Below are positions 10,224 to 22,549 of a stretch of DNA of 29,636 nt, in pieces. Made by a program: the position numbers and the translations under genes. A model generated the notes under the pieces. It had not been told where the DNA came from, did no database searches, and saw nothing but the letters and a program-made list of their open reading frames with translations. The DNA is from Ichthyophonus hoferi (Eukaryota > Opisthokonta > Ichthyosporea > Ichthyophonida > Ichthyophonidae). The stretch's first letter is position 1; every line of letters begins with the position of its first letter. The stretch lies in contig NAOQ01000538.1 of NCBI GenBank assembly GCA_002751075.1, positions 18,962-48,597 of the forward strand. The letters are read 5' to 3'.

Positions 10224-13200
10224 ATGGAAAACCAGCCCATTCTTGAGGAGAGTAAACATGAGGACGTCCACAACAAACTGACCCACATTCTGGACGATGA
10301 AGGCGATCATACAAGTGGTGTGTTTTGAAGTGATGTGTTGTTGTTGGCTTGTTAGGGAAGGTCTTGGTAAGCTTATGTGAACATAGCACAGCTTATAATT
10401 GTGAAGTTAACCATAGTAAGTACGTGGGTATGAAGGTGAATGTAAATGTGATAAAGTATATGTTCTGGAACAGGCTTTCAGCGTCGGTATATATATATGC
10501 ATATGTATGTATGTGTGGATATGTATGGTTCTAGGTGCTATTGTATAGGTAATTTACATATGTTTTTAATCTGTATATAAATATATATGTATATCAGAAT
10601 CTATGTTAATTGATTCTATATCGTTTATTAAACTTTATTGTGTTTATTTGCTTACTCGTAGAGAATACAAAGTATAATTGGACTTGGATCCAATCATAAG
10701 CTATTGTTAGTTTTAATAGTGTAGATTATAGTTAAAAAAGTACAACGTAAGATTATACTATATACTCCATTATATTAGGTTGTTATTGTTGCCTTGATTT
10801 GTTTACTTGACCAGTTTGACTCTCCGTTTAGTTTTTAATAGCTAATGGTATCAATTGATAGGAGGAGCTGGGAACTGGTTTAGTCTATTACTATAAAAGA
10901 CAATACGTGTATGGGCGAGTATATTGGGTATATATTTATATTGATTTCTATACTGCTAATAATAAGGTGCTAATTAATTCTTCTTATAGGACAATACAGT
11001 TTTAATTTGCTTTTTATCCTATATATATATGTATATATATAGATATACTATAGCTATATTATAATACATGTGAAGGCAATATAAATTGGATTATTACATA
11101 ATATAGGATCTTTTATTCATTATTTTACTGTTATTGATATTATTTATATACTTATTTATTTAAATATTTGTATGTATACCATACCACTACAGACATTTTA
11201 TCAGCATTTGATTGGTGTATTGAGCCTGAAGTCGGTGCCAATCATAATCTTTCTCTACTAATCTATACCTCAGATCATACGTGTTATATAGTACTATCAT
11301 TTATGATTAATAAGTTTATCTGTTTTTCATTGGCTGTTTGTCTTTATCAGCCGTGTTTGATTGGTTCCTATGTTTGATTTAAAACACCACAAAGCATTTG
11401 ATAGCAGCGCATTACTAACTATTGTATTTGCTATTGATTGGACTATAGAAAACTAACCATATCTAGCTAATTATATTTTTTCAAGTTAATTGGGTGCTTT
11501 ATTTTATCCTCGAAGTTGAAAATTAGAAATTAAGCCAAAACCAAACCGATACCTTATGAGATCTAATATATAATGATAGATCATTAATCAAAACTCTTAT
11601 CTGTCCAATGATATGCATGGTGCTAATTAGTGTGCACTAATAGCTATGCAGACGGATGAAAGCAGCGAGACAGAGGAAAGTGACATTGAGCGAATAGCAC
11701 AATGTGTGAAAGGAATGTGTGTAGAGTGTGGGGACCAGCCAGCCATGGTGACCTGTGAGCAATGTACTGATGACTTCTGCGATGTTTGCTTCCAGGTAAG
11801 TGTGTGTGTATGTATTGTATGTGGCCACTATGCCATGTTATATTACAAATACTATATATAGACTTGGTAGGGAGGGGTCTTTTGATTGGTGTGCACAGTC
11901 TTTGCTTGTGTTCCTCCAATGGCCTTTCCTTATCCAGTTCTTTAATTATGAATGGCCACTTATATGTGTGTGCCAGGCGCTGCATCGTAAAGGGCAGAGA
12001 AGGAGACATATACCTAAGGCGCTACCCGAGACGGAACAAGCTGCAAACATAACCAAGATACCACGATTAGATACCCAGCCTACTTCCTACCCTGAGGCCG
12101 AGTCTATGTATGTATGTGTGTATGTATATGTATATATGTTTGTGTTTGTATATATGTTTGTAGGATCTATAGAATATACTAATTGCTATCTTAACCTTCC
12201 ACTTAAAAATTATTTTTTATGATATCACACGGTACCACTTAAACAACATGCTAACCAGTAACACACCTCCCTCTCTTTTCATCTCCGTCTCCTCTTCAAC
12301 ATACCCATACCTGCACTACTATACCTTACATACACTACTATAATGCAGTCAAAAGAACGGAGAAACTACACAAGACGAAAGCAAACCCACCTTTACCTCT
12401 GTAGGGGAATACTTTGTAGAGAGAGCGAAGTATATACCACTTCGCCTAACCTTTGAAGAGAGAAAATATCTTCGTCTGCTGGAGGCCGCCTTAAACGTTT
12501 CGGAATATACTGATAAAGTGGACATATTTTCACATAAAACTAGAGCAAAAAGAATAGTAGAACAGGTGTGTAGGAAGGTTCTAGTGTGTTGTTGTTGTTG
12601 TTATGTGTGCTGTGTGGTATACAGGCTGGTTGTTCTATATAGGTTTAGATATGTGTACACTTAATAGATTTATGGACTTCATATATACATTCTTGAACTT
12701 GTTCAAAGTATCGATGTTAGTTAGGTTAGGAAAGGGAGAAGGATACGAACCTACATATAGATACATACATATAAGCATGTAGAACACTTACGTTGTATAC
12801 ACGCGTACACAGGCACAGACATAGATTGGCCTAGATATCTATCGGAACCCTCAACCTAGGAAATGGGGGTGGAGTGAAGCGTCTATGATATGCATGTAAA
12901 GGTGCATATATATACATACACACGTATATATATGTATATATATATATATAGTTGCTTTGATTCATATAGTCGCACTACTATAGGTTTATCTAGCGAGCTA
13001 TCTAAGTATACATATACTCTAGGATTCTACATGTACCTGTCTGTAGGCTGTTTTCCCTTGACTTCTACCCTACCCGTCCGACTCTACCATACATACACCA
13101 GTCTAACCCTAGGCCCTTTCCTTGCAGGTAAAAGATATTTGTGCTATATTGTCAGGCTTGTTGGTTGCGGCCGACTATAAGGCTGGTCAACGCCTAGTAA

Positions 13201-16200
13201 AGGACAGAGAGTTTGCACAGAACGCTGAGTTCTTTCAAGAGGTGTTTGAGATTGGAAGGAGATACAAAATTCTTAACCCAGGTGTGTGCATTTATCTATA
13301 CGTGTATTTGTAGGTATATGTATAATGTACATACATGTGTGTAGGTATATATGTATTTTATCTATTTTTAATCATCAGCTTAACCTAGTTAATTAATTAG
13401 TTAACTAGGCTAGGGGTTTAAGTGTCATCCTACCACTACTTGGATATATTCGTATATATCTACTGATATTCCTCCAATCACTCTTGTTCTCCTTTGCGCA
13501 AATTACTAGTGATCAAGCCCACAATATCTTTTCATGAACCGATGAATCAACTTAACTGTTCAGTTTTGAAGTAATTAATTAATTACTTCGCTATGAAAGT
13601 ATTCTAATTAAACTTCTCACCCACCAATTAATTAGCCAATTAATATTTTAATTAAATCTCTAACCGATCAAGCAGTCATTTATTGAGTCAATTAATTAAC
13701 ATATAAATAACCAATAACATACTTTAAATAAAACCCTAACCAACCAATCAATTTCTCAGAACGGATGCGATCGTCCTATGGGAAGCTAATCTACTTCCTA
13801 CAAGACACGCAAATACCCGAAGTGCAGGACTTGCTTGAGTTCTCGTGTGTTGCGCCGCTTAAAACGGTATACAGCCTACTTGAGTCAAAGGGTGGATTGG
13901 ATCTGTTACGGCACGAATACATTGAGATTGCTACCAGAGTCATTACCCCTGAGGGTAAGCACCGCTATGATGTCCAGAAGGAGATTCAACGTAAAAACAA
14001 CGCGGTTAAGGTTCTTTGTAGGAAGTTCGCCAAAGACGACCTTACTGTGGATGATGTGGAGACCTGTTTGTACTCCATCAATGATAACAACACTTTTCTC
14101 TACGCTAATAGGGACCCGTGTGATTCGGTGTGTGTTTGTGTTTGCTTTCTATTCATATATATATATACTACATACTTTCACATATTATCTTACCTACCCA
14201 TACACCCTGTTTCTCTCTCCTCCCTCCTATCCCATTACCAACAAGGTATAGACAGTGGCTGCTAGGCCTAGGTCATTGTCTTTTGGTCCTTTAACTGTAA
14301 TTTTGTTTATTGAGCCAATATTTAGAGCAAAACCATTCTAATTAAAACCCAAATTAAAAAAAAAACGATTGAAACACTCATTTTTGATTAGATAATACTC
14401 AGTGATATTTAATGTGCATCAATTTCCTTTTTTCCACATTGCCATATACCATATATAGAAAGTGCCAATGCCCACTCTGTAGTATAAGCGTACACACCGA
14501 GTGACTTACCCTATCTAACGGATGTCTTTTATATCCTCTATAGATGATCAATTATCTCCGTGCTCATTTCCATCCAACCCATTATGAAGAGAGTTTGTCT
14601 CTAAGTATTATTAATGGTCGTCATGGGGCCAGACTGACTCATTCACATGAGAAGCAATTCAACTATGTATTGCAGTCACTAACATTGTGGAGAGAGATCT
14701 TACACGACTTCTTTAAGTTGTGGTATTTAGCAGGTAGGCGTATGTATGTGTGTATGGGTGGGTAGAGAGGTATATAGATATATAGATATATATGCCATAC
14801 AAATTTATCACCACGTGTAATGGGCCTCATTCTATACTATCGACTGGTTTAGTTTTACCTCGCCTTCCCTTCTCTCTCTGTCCCTATGTATATCCTGTTA
14901 CTACCATACAACCACACCTGGGCCTTATCCTCTCTACACCTCCCCTTCCTTGCCAGAGAATGACCTGCTCAGTACCGAATGCACCTATCGCATGCGAGAC
15001 ACCGGGCAGGGTTTGAACCGTGTCCAACCCTGTCCTCGCACGAATAGGTTGATGCATAATATTCTGGCTCGAGCCCAGAGGAAGGTAGAGACCTGGGTTG
15101 GATCCAGTGTGATTCATATGGGTGACCATAATGTACCTAATGCCCTGATGTTTATTGATAAGGTACGTTAATGTGTTATAATGTAATGGTCTATATTATA
15201 ATAATACAATATTAATATTATTGAAATTTGGTGTAGAAATGGCATTCTAAACTGATAGCATCATCTAATACTTCAGTTTTCTTCTTTTTCTCTGTCTTCC
15301 TATGCTTTTTGTTTTCTGTCTTGACAGATATATATATGTACATGTATATGTATATATGTATGTATAATTAATAAGATAATATAATGCCTTTCTTTCTATA
15401 CATGTCTTGTTTTATATATTGTGCTGCTGAGTTATTTATTGTCCTGTAGTTTTAAGTTTTCCTTCTCTCTCTCTCTCTTTCTTTTTCTTAGTCACAGTCA
15501 TATATCTTTGAAGCCCATCTTGAATTTATTGCACAACAATATTACACCAACGCCCACTTATCCTCTCTCCCTCTCCCTCTCACTCTGTACCATACCACAG
15601 TACACACAAGTAGCCCGCATTCTAGGCCCTATCACCACCACACTGCGAGCCATGGACGATAGAATGTCTAAGCAAGCAGACATTCACGAGTATATTAAAA
15701 TTACCTTTGGCAGTATTGACCAATGTAAAAAGATTATTCTTTCCGACTTTTTTCGCCACGGTTTTGATGGTTCTGGTGCTGGTAAGATCTGCTTCCCATC
15801 CAGCCTATACGCTTTATATATTACTATATATATCACTTTAATTTCTATCTCCAGTGTTCCTTCTCTTCCTTGCCATTTCTTTATACTATCTCTTTATCTG
15901 CTTTGTTTGACTGCTTGATTATAACAATAATAATATTTAGTACTGCTAAGAATTGCACCTAGATATGTTATAGGACTAAACGTATATAATGTATTTTTTC
16001 TTATTTAGGAATCTTGAAATGTTGTCATCATTAAATACCTCTTAAGTTGTTTATTTTATTTAATAACAAAAAAGATAAATTAGACTTAGTCCGAACTCCA
16101 GGTATAGTATATTCAATACAGAATGATCAGTAGATAGCATGCTTTTATATAAGATGCTCTTAAATGGAGTTGAAATAACTCAATCAATAGGAGCACATCA

Positions 16201-16537
16201 AACTTATAACTACCTCGCAAGTTTCGGATCCTATTGCATTACATTACCTATTTACATTTATAAACGATATATATCCAGATATACGAGCAAAAAAAAAATA
16301 GCAAAAAGTTAATAGTGGTGGATTGAAAATACCAAATAACAAACCATAAAGGCTTTATTTTTGAATATCATTTCTGATTAGTCCTTAGACGCACCTAAAA
16401 CGATAATTGTAGCCAGTAAGGTGTAAAGCTCTAATTATAAGACTGCCATTAAACTACAGCTAAGCAACGCCGTAAATAGCGATAGCTAATAATATGTTAT
16501 GGATTTTATGTTTTATAATACAATTTTGTGATCATTG

Positions 16538-16574
<37 letters not shown>

Positions 16575-16893
16575 CATGCTGCTGTAAATATAATATAGTA
16601 TCTGTTTGAGAAAGAAGTGTTTTGGTACTGGAACTTTTCCAACTAAAGAAAATTTATGGTAACTCTCTCTATTATCACATGATTACTAGCCTACCATTAC
16701 TTACACTACACCACATAACAACTATCTTACCCTACCCTTATTACTTTTTCTTACAGATAATTTCTTTGACGCTGGCTCCTGCATTGATGGTCGCCTGACC
16801 TCAGCCTGGAACTGGTGTTCGCATGTGGACAAGAAAATCTACTATCCAGTCTTTCTCCTAGCCAATTTTGCTGGCTTTGACGGACAATTTTGA
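10224..16893 (+). CDS. DUF2009/UPF0652 family protein with N-terminal B-box-like zinc finger (ten exons)
   Basis: Join: 10224-10317, 11644-11795, 11977-12107, 12349-12565, 13128-13281, 13760-14127, 14544-14733, 14957-15162, 15601-15781, 16757-16893. All junctions are GT-AG and in phase, giving 609 residues. Without the first exon the ORF can start at the ATG at 11646 (577 residues), a real alternative. The N-terminus is acidic. It is followed by a B-box-like finger with CVEC, TCEQC, FCDVC and then HRKGQRRRH, cut by the second intron. The large DUF2009 domain then runs to the end, with marks such as YIPLRLTFEERKYLRLLEA, MRSSYGKLIYFLQD, RDPCDSMINYLRAHFHP, RDTGQGLNRVQP, GSSVIHMGDHNVPNALMF, FFRHGFDGSG and DAGSCIDGRLTSAWNW. 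The family is widespread in eukaryotes and its biochemical role is unknown. I see no catalytic signature, signal peptide or membrane segment. The first ATG has a strong context (CACCATGG). Confidence 0.9.
13384..13589. repeat. Two short palindromes in intron 5 of the DUF2009 gene
   Basis: At 13384-13409, arms CCTAGTTAA and TTAACTAGG flank an 8-nt loop. At 13568-13589 there is a perfect 22-bp palindrome centred on AATTAATTAATT, with GAAGT/ACTTC ends. The rest of the intron, to about 13700, is full of TTAATTAA words. These may form hairpins or bind homeodomain-type proteins, or may be drift in AT-rich DNA. Confidence 0.6.
16543..16572. repeat. (AT)n microsatellite in the last DUF2009 intron
   Basis: An uninterrupted AT dinucleotide run of about 15 units. 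Confidence 0.9.
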
Positions 16894-18994
16894 TTATTTT
16901 TTTTTTCCACTCAGAATTTTATGTTTGCTATATATATTTATCTTGTATCTTTTGTTGCTTATTGTGAAATAGATGGTGTAGATACTCTGCTCTGCCTACT
17001 TACTGTTGTATTAGATCACTAGCCCAACACTGTAGTATGTATCCCATATATGATTTGGTCATATCAATTGTATGCTATATATATATATCAGTTGGCCAAT
17101 AATATTTGTTTCGGTGATCATTCATCCAATCCGATCAGGTTTTCTTTAAACCATCAACTATATTTGTGTAGTTATTTTATCCCATAATAAATCAATACAT
17201 CCAACGGTTATGTCATTTGGTGTATGTATAATTGGTTATTATTATTATTATTATCTTAATTTGTTGACTATATACTTGGTACAACTAATAATGAAGCATT
17301 CTTTTATTGGATGATTCTTATTATTAAATCATGTCATAGGCATAAGCTTTATCTTTCATGTTCACTACGATTCCCTCTTTTCACAGTTGCTGTTAAGCTC
17401 TTGTTGAATAATAACCCTTTAGCTTTTCTTTCGCAATATATGCATGTATTTATTATATTAGATGTGTCTACCGTTATTTATGTGAGTAATACATATGTAT
17501 ATGTATTTTTGGTAGGTGGGCTTGTGTGTTTATGTTCAGATTAAATATTGGCAATACAAACTATTCCATTAATATATCTTCCTATCATTTCTGGGCCCAC
17601 TGAAATGGTACAGTTGATAAGATCACTGTATGCTTGCCTAAGTTAGTCTTATTACTAATGATTATTATTTAATCGTTGCGCCATTGATCCTTAATTCACT
17701 TATGCTACAACTCAAGTACTGGTATATCTTCCATACCATTGATATTGTATGTTAATACAGGGTTATCTTCAATAGAGATACAGATATATAAATCCTAAGA
17801 AAGGTAATTATAGTAATCATAATCCAATTAATTCTGTCATGATTAGCCTAAAGTAATTTATATATATATATATATATTCCTGAATATGGATGAAATAATC
17901 TCCACATAGGTTGGAATCATCAGAAGTCACGAGTGTTTCCTGAACTATCTTAATTTTTTTGTGTTTTACACTCATACTTTGTAGTTAATTGCTGGGGTAT
18001 TGGTGGATCTCAGAGGATCCCATCTAACTAAAACATTATAATGACTTATGCACGGAAACACTTAGTAATTAAGTTAAATAATTGATGATGTAAACAATGC
18101 TCAAAGTATTATATTGCTGAATTTGTCAGTCATTATAGGTAGTCAAATGTTTGTGACCTATTGTTGGGCTCTTAAGAGATAAGCTATTCTATGACTTTTA
18201 TGTAGAATATGAAAACTAAGTATCCAAAGGATCATGTCGTTTTCTCAATGTACAATAACAAAACATAGATAAAAAATACATATTAGCTGCATGCGATAAC
18301 ATGCTATTTGTAGTAACTATTGCTTGACCAATTGAAAAATTATAAGTGCTTGTAGTTTACATCCAGGTATAGATATTTTCGTATCTCTAAGTGTGCTCTA
18401 ACTTTCATGTATGATCTGATTTATTGATAACAAGGGTGTATGTAAAACAAGTCATTAGACATAAGACACTGCTGCAAATCAGATATTTTTTCTTTCTAAG
18501 AAGCACCTAACATCTTTGGCATGGCTAATTGATTGCGTAAAACTTATTATTAGTACAATATGAAATTTTCTAGCAACATTCAGCAGTACTTTTTGTGAGT
18601 GCTATTATTTGCTCTCTGACATATGTAGCTAGTAGGTTTTTGTGTGTTTTAAATATGTACCAGATATATAGCTTGGTAACTCTGAAGTTATGGACGTAAC
18701 ATTCTTCACTTATACGTATTATCAATGACGTCGTCAATTAGTTCAGCAGTACGTCATGGTAAGTTTGATAGCTTGCAATTAATGTAGGTTTAATAATATT
18801 TGGTATTAGACAATTTCCAGTATTCGGAAGTAACTTGACCAGAGGTCAAGATATAGAATCTATTCTTAAGTTGATAAGGGATTTATTTATCTGGAGCCAA
18901 GCATCCCAGAATAGTTACCAGTAGCTAAACATTACATAACGGTCATAGCAAGTAAGTTACGGCTCAAGGCTTACACATCTGGTAGATTTCAATC
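16894..18994. other. Intergenic, no gene seen
   Basis: AT-rich DNA downstream of the DUF2009 gene. It contains TTATTATTATTAT at about 17235, a TA run at about 17860 and scattered CCAAT/ATTGG words. A 77-codon plus-strand open frame at 17311-17544 is hydrophobic and AT-driven. If the Aha1-like gene is real, its last exons should lie here on the minus strand, but I could not find them. Confidence 0.4.
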
Positions 18995-19479
18995 TTAACT
19001 CCAATTCAATATTCCAGTTGTTAAACCAAGCATCGTAACTAAGGTATGACCGGCAGGCCAGTCTTGCCACTCAAACTATGTAACCACAGTAGAGGTCTTA
19101 GTTGGGGACTAGATCGAAACTCGTATGCAAAATAAATGTGTTAATAGCTAAACAATTTTTTATAAAAACTTTGTGAGAGTAATAACTATAATTACTCACA
19201 AAACCCATCAAAGAGGAATATTAAAAAGAAACGGAAACATAGAAAACCTATCTGCCACCCTGTAGTCCACATATCAAACTAAGAAAGTGAAAATCACTTG
19301 TTCCTCTGACTCTGATCATCCGTCAAGAAAGTACTTACGGAACAAGTTTGGTACTTGTAAGGAACCAGCAACTTCTCCCGCGGTAGACACCAGCATCAGT
19401 TCTACACCATCTAAAAGTTTGATATCAACAACAAACTTAAAAGATTTTTTCTCTATACTAGCTATGGCGTTATTGCTCC
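18995..19479 (-). CDS. Two exons resembling the Hsp90 co-chaperone Aha1 (partial or broken gene)
   Basis: Exon A is 19479-19339 on the minus strand: 46 full codons, with acceptor CTTAG and a strong donor GTAAGT. It encodes ASIEKKSFKFVVDIKL and then GEVAGSLQVPNLF. This resembles the part of the Aha1 N-terminal domain that reads roughly ASINNRKGK...LKL...GxxEIPNL. Exon B begins at 19075 after ACATAG and encodes FEWQDWPAGHTLVTM, like the KWRF-x-WPxGH segment of the Aha1 C-terminal START-like domain. That frame stops at 18995 unless spliced earlier. In known Aha1 about 180 residues separate these segments, but only 263 bp lie between the exons here, and exon A leaves phase 1 while exon B needs phase 0. 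So the gene is compact, decayed or two unrelated hits. N-terminal exons were not found. The match is from memory and tentative. Confidence 0.35.
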
Positions 19480-19492
19480 CTAAGCCATGGTC

Positions 19493-20845
19493 TTAATTAG
19501 TTTATCTCCACTGCAGGCCAATAACTATAGAGTGTACAGTATTAGTATAGGAAATTAAAGTTATGATTATTAAATTTTTATTGCTAGTTGTATTTGATCG
19601 AATAATGAGATATTAATAGTAGTGTTGTCCTTCTTGGGTTCCGTTAAATGTGGTTGCCCCATAATTATATATTCGGACTGCAGTATTTATTGCCTTTGTT
19701 CTAATTAATTAATAAATATGGTACATTGCAAACGTTGTTTGCTTAATGCTCGTTTCGGATATACGCCAATATGTATGAAATTTATCAGTAAGTATTTGGT
19801 GTTATATCAAATTAGAAGTTGTACAATAATTTATTGCAGTTGAGGCAATTGATACAATTGCCACTTCCTTTTGACATCAAATAGTAATAAAACCATTACC
19901 CGTAGTTGCTATCTTGGCATTGTAAAATGAAAGTTTAAAGTCTTTCCAAATTGCATTTATTGGATTCATTACCAACTCTTGTAGCTCTGTAGAATTTGTT
20001 TTACATATTCCTTTTTAAATTACATGCCTATTATTGAGCTGTTGAAATTCTTAAGAAGACCGGTATTGGTATTTGGAACCCTGGCAGTAATATTTATGCA
20101 TTTGGACTGATTGCAACATTTAACAGGCCTCCATTTGCATTTTAATTACCTAAACTATTCAGAGTTGTGCTTGCACGTAAAATACTTTGTTTAATGAGAA
20201 ATATTTTCGCCTACAGAATTAGTAAGAGCTTAGGTATAATGCTAGCGAGTAATATATGCTGCGGTTGAGACGTGTTTGAAAAGTATGATAAGTTAGCTCT
20301 TAGCGAAAAATGACTTGTTGTTTTTTGGAAAATTTCTCTAAAGTTTACTTTTGAAAAGATTTTTGGGTAGGTGGTTTTTTTTTTCAATTTTTATGTATTG
20401 CATCAAAAGGGTACATTTAATAAAAAAAGGTCACCAGATTTACCACAGAATGTACAGGTTGAATCATTGTAGACTGAAGTATACAAAACCTTTTCAAAAT
20501 TGTCAGAGCATGGTATAGTTTTGGTGTTGATAGGGTTTTATTCCATAAAGTATGACCAATTTAGTAATTTTTGACTAGTATGCTATGCTTCAAATAATGC
20601 CTCCTTAATCGTACCATGTATAACTAACCTCCTGTTTTAACTTGGTCATGAATTGAATATCAGGAAGTGGGGGCTTTGAGAATATGTCATTGATACAATT
20701 ACTGAGCTTGTTTGCTCAGAAAATATAAAATATAACCTTAACTTTAATAAAAAATGCATGACTACATTCTACTGAGATAGAATATTCATTTTATTTTTGA
20801 TAATGTCATTATAATATAACTTTAATATAGAGTACAATTCATAAT
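19493..20845. other. Gene-poor stretch
   Basis: Mostly AT-rich. A plus-strand frame ending at about 20150 contains LKKTGIGIWNPGSN and is open for 35 codons, but it has no ATG and no recognised family. The opposite strand is also open there. No gene is called. Confidence 0.35.
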
Positions 20846-21063
20846 ATGGCACAATGTGTACTTCTGGCCATTATATTATCCCTGAACTGGGCACTGTGAG
20901 GAGCAATCGCATAATAAAGCATTCATTTTATGATAGACAGACAAAACTAATCATTAGCATTGGTTATGAGAGAGAAAACGTTTACTCAACCACCGTTGGC
21001 ACCTATTCCAATCTTAATAGCAACCCCATCAAGGTAGAATACAGCCTCTATACTTCTGCATAA
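20846..21063 (+). CDS. Possible small secreted protein or small ORF, unrecognised
   Basis: Two overlapping readings exist. A 69-codon ORF starts at the ATG at 20854 and ends TAA at 21063; it has coding-like codons and contains KLIISIGYERENVYSTTVG and a beta-rich end, IKVEYSLYTSA. An earlier ATG at 20846, in another frame, encodes a short leader, MAQCVLLAIILSLNWAL, that looks like a signal peptide. A 41-nt intron (about 20895-20935, GTGAGG to ATAG) would join this leader in phase to QTKLIISIGYERENVY and give a secreted protein of about 60 residues. A 35-nt intron is inferred elsewhere in this window, so such a size is not out of the question here. No homolog is recognised, and the minus strand is also partly open. 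AATAAA lies about 165 nt downstream. Confidence 0.4.
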
Positions 21064-21766
21064 TATATATATATTTTTTGTTTGTTTCCGATCCAACCAA
21101 TAGCATAACCTGTATGCTGTCCTTCGGTTGATCAGTGCTTGGTAGTAATTGTTAAGTATTAAATTTAGAAAGCACAAAAAGGTTCTGTAAGAGAGAAATT
21201 GGTACTGCAAATTCTACAGTCTTACCAAATAAAGGCTCTACATTTTTCATCTTAAATTCTCCGCTTACAATAATCGATTGTCACCGTATCTACAACACAG
21301 ATTGAGATCGACATATATAATTGAATGCTTATTAAGTAGATGAAGGTGTAAAGGAAAGGCTTATAATCCTGTTAATATGGGATGAAATAGATATATTCAC
21401 TAGGACAACCAGCAGTATAAAACAAATTATTATTGTCTGGTCTGAATTGATGACTATAAATCGCCATATATATGTAATAATAATAATCAATAATTACATC
21501 TATTGTAACCTAAAATAAAATACATAAACTCTCATCAACAGTCAACGTAGCAAGAAACGTATTAGAAGATTTTTATATATAATATCCATCCATAGATGAT
21601 AACCGCTAATATTCCACTATTTATGCGAGTATTAATTATAATTGGTTTGTAAAAAATACAATCAATAAATATGACAAATATGCGCACGAAAATATTTCCA
21701 GATCGGAATTATCAATTTATTGATAATAATACATAAACCTTATACGTCAGTATAGATGTTTAAGTC
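21064..21766. other. Intergenic, nothing recognised
   Basis: AT-rich DNA with several CCAAT or ATTGG words and TAATAATAAT stretches. No open frame has a convincing composition. Confidence 0.4.
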
Positions 21767-21845
21767 CTAAAGAGGCATCTGGATTGGTTTTATTGAACAT
21801 GCATCTTTAGGCACATTCTCCGGCCACCCAATCACTTCGTTCAGC
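21767..21845 (-). CDS. Possible terminal exon of an unrecognised minus-strand gene
   Basis: After an acceptor-like CATACTTCCAG, the minus strand gives a split codon and then 25 residues, including LNEVIGWPENVPKDAC and IKPIQMPL, ending TAG. Codon use looks coding and the patch is richer in G+C than its surroundings. A second frame from the same acceptor is also open for 12 codons. No upstream exon was found and I do not recognise the sequence. Confidence 0.25.
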
Positions 21846-22478
21846 CTGGAAGTATGGATTGAAACAAATAAAGCACGTTTTACATGTGACACAATTCCGC
21901 AACATTGGGGAATACTTTAGTTAAGACAATTTCAGTTAGACAGATAATGTTGGTACATATATAATTCGTTAGAATGACTCATTTTTTTTTAATAATTTGT
22001 AATAGAAGGCATCATACATTCTATTTATTTGTTTTTTTCTATTAGTAAAATAGTAGAAATTATCTATCAAGCCTACATAGTAATGCTTCAAATTGAGATT
22101 AATTGTTATATACTATATTATTACGTGTACCGATTAATTTAAATTTGGTCTCACGTAGAATAGTAAATAAATTGTCATGTTACTATTGAGGTGAGGTTGG
22201 CAGGGTTTTAAATATCGATAGGTCAATAGTTAGTAGTTGGCTCCCAAGTTATCCAATAAAAAACATAAGCTCCATCGCAATTGTACGATAAGAAAACGGG
22301 TTTAGGTATAGGTTCAGATTTAAATACTACAATCCTTCTGAATTTAGACCAGTATTTATTTTCTTCTGCACATATTTGTTTTCTTATAGAATTTGCAAAA
22401 AAAAAAATTCTAAACCTTCCAAAAGCTCAGAGATGTTTGCTTGCGAATATATATTATATCGTCACTTTCCCGGCTCAG

Positions 22479-22549
22479 AGCATGATGGTCACACCATTAT
22501 AATCGAACTAGGCGTAGCCATTCGCTACCACACGTGCCCGGTATTCTAG
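22479..22549 (+). CDS. Weak candidate terminal exon, unrecognised
   Basis: After the pyrimidine-rich acceptor TTTCCCGGCTCAG, the plus strand reads a split codon, then HDGHTIIIELGVAIRYHTC, and stops TAG at 22547-22549. The minus strand of the same patch is also open in short runs, so this may be only a GC-richer island. There is no partner exon and no family match. Confidence 0.2.

Noticed and set aside
14884-15129. Minus-strand 81-codon open frame opposite the DUF2009 exon
   Set aside because: It is antisense to a well-supported coding exon (14957-15162) and has no family resemblance.
17311-17544. 77-codon plus-strand open frame with an acceptor-like TTTTCACAG inside
   Set aside because: It is hydrophobic and AT-driven, lies outside any consistent gene model, and has no recognised motif.
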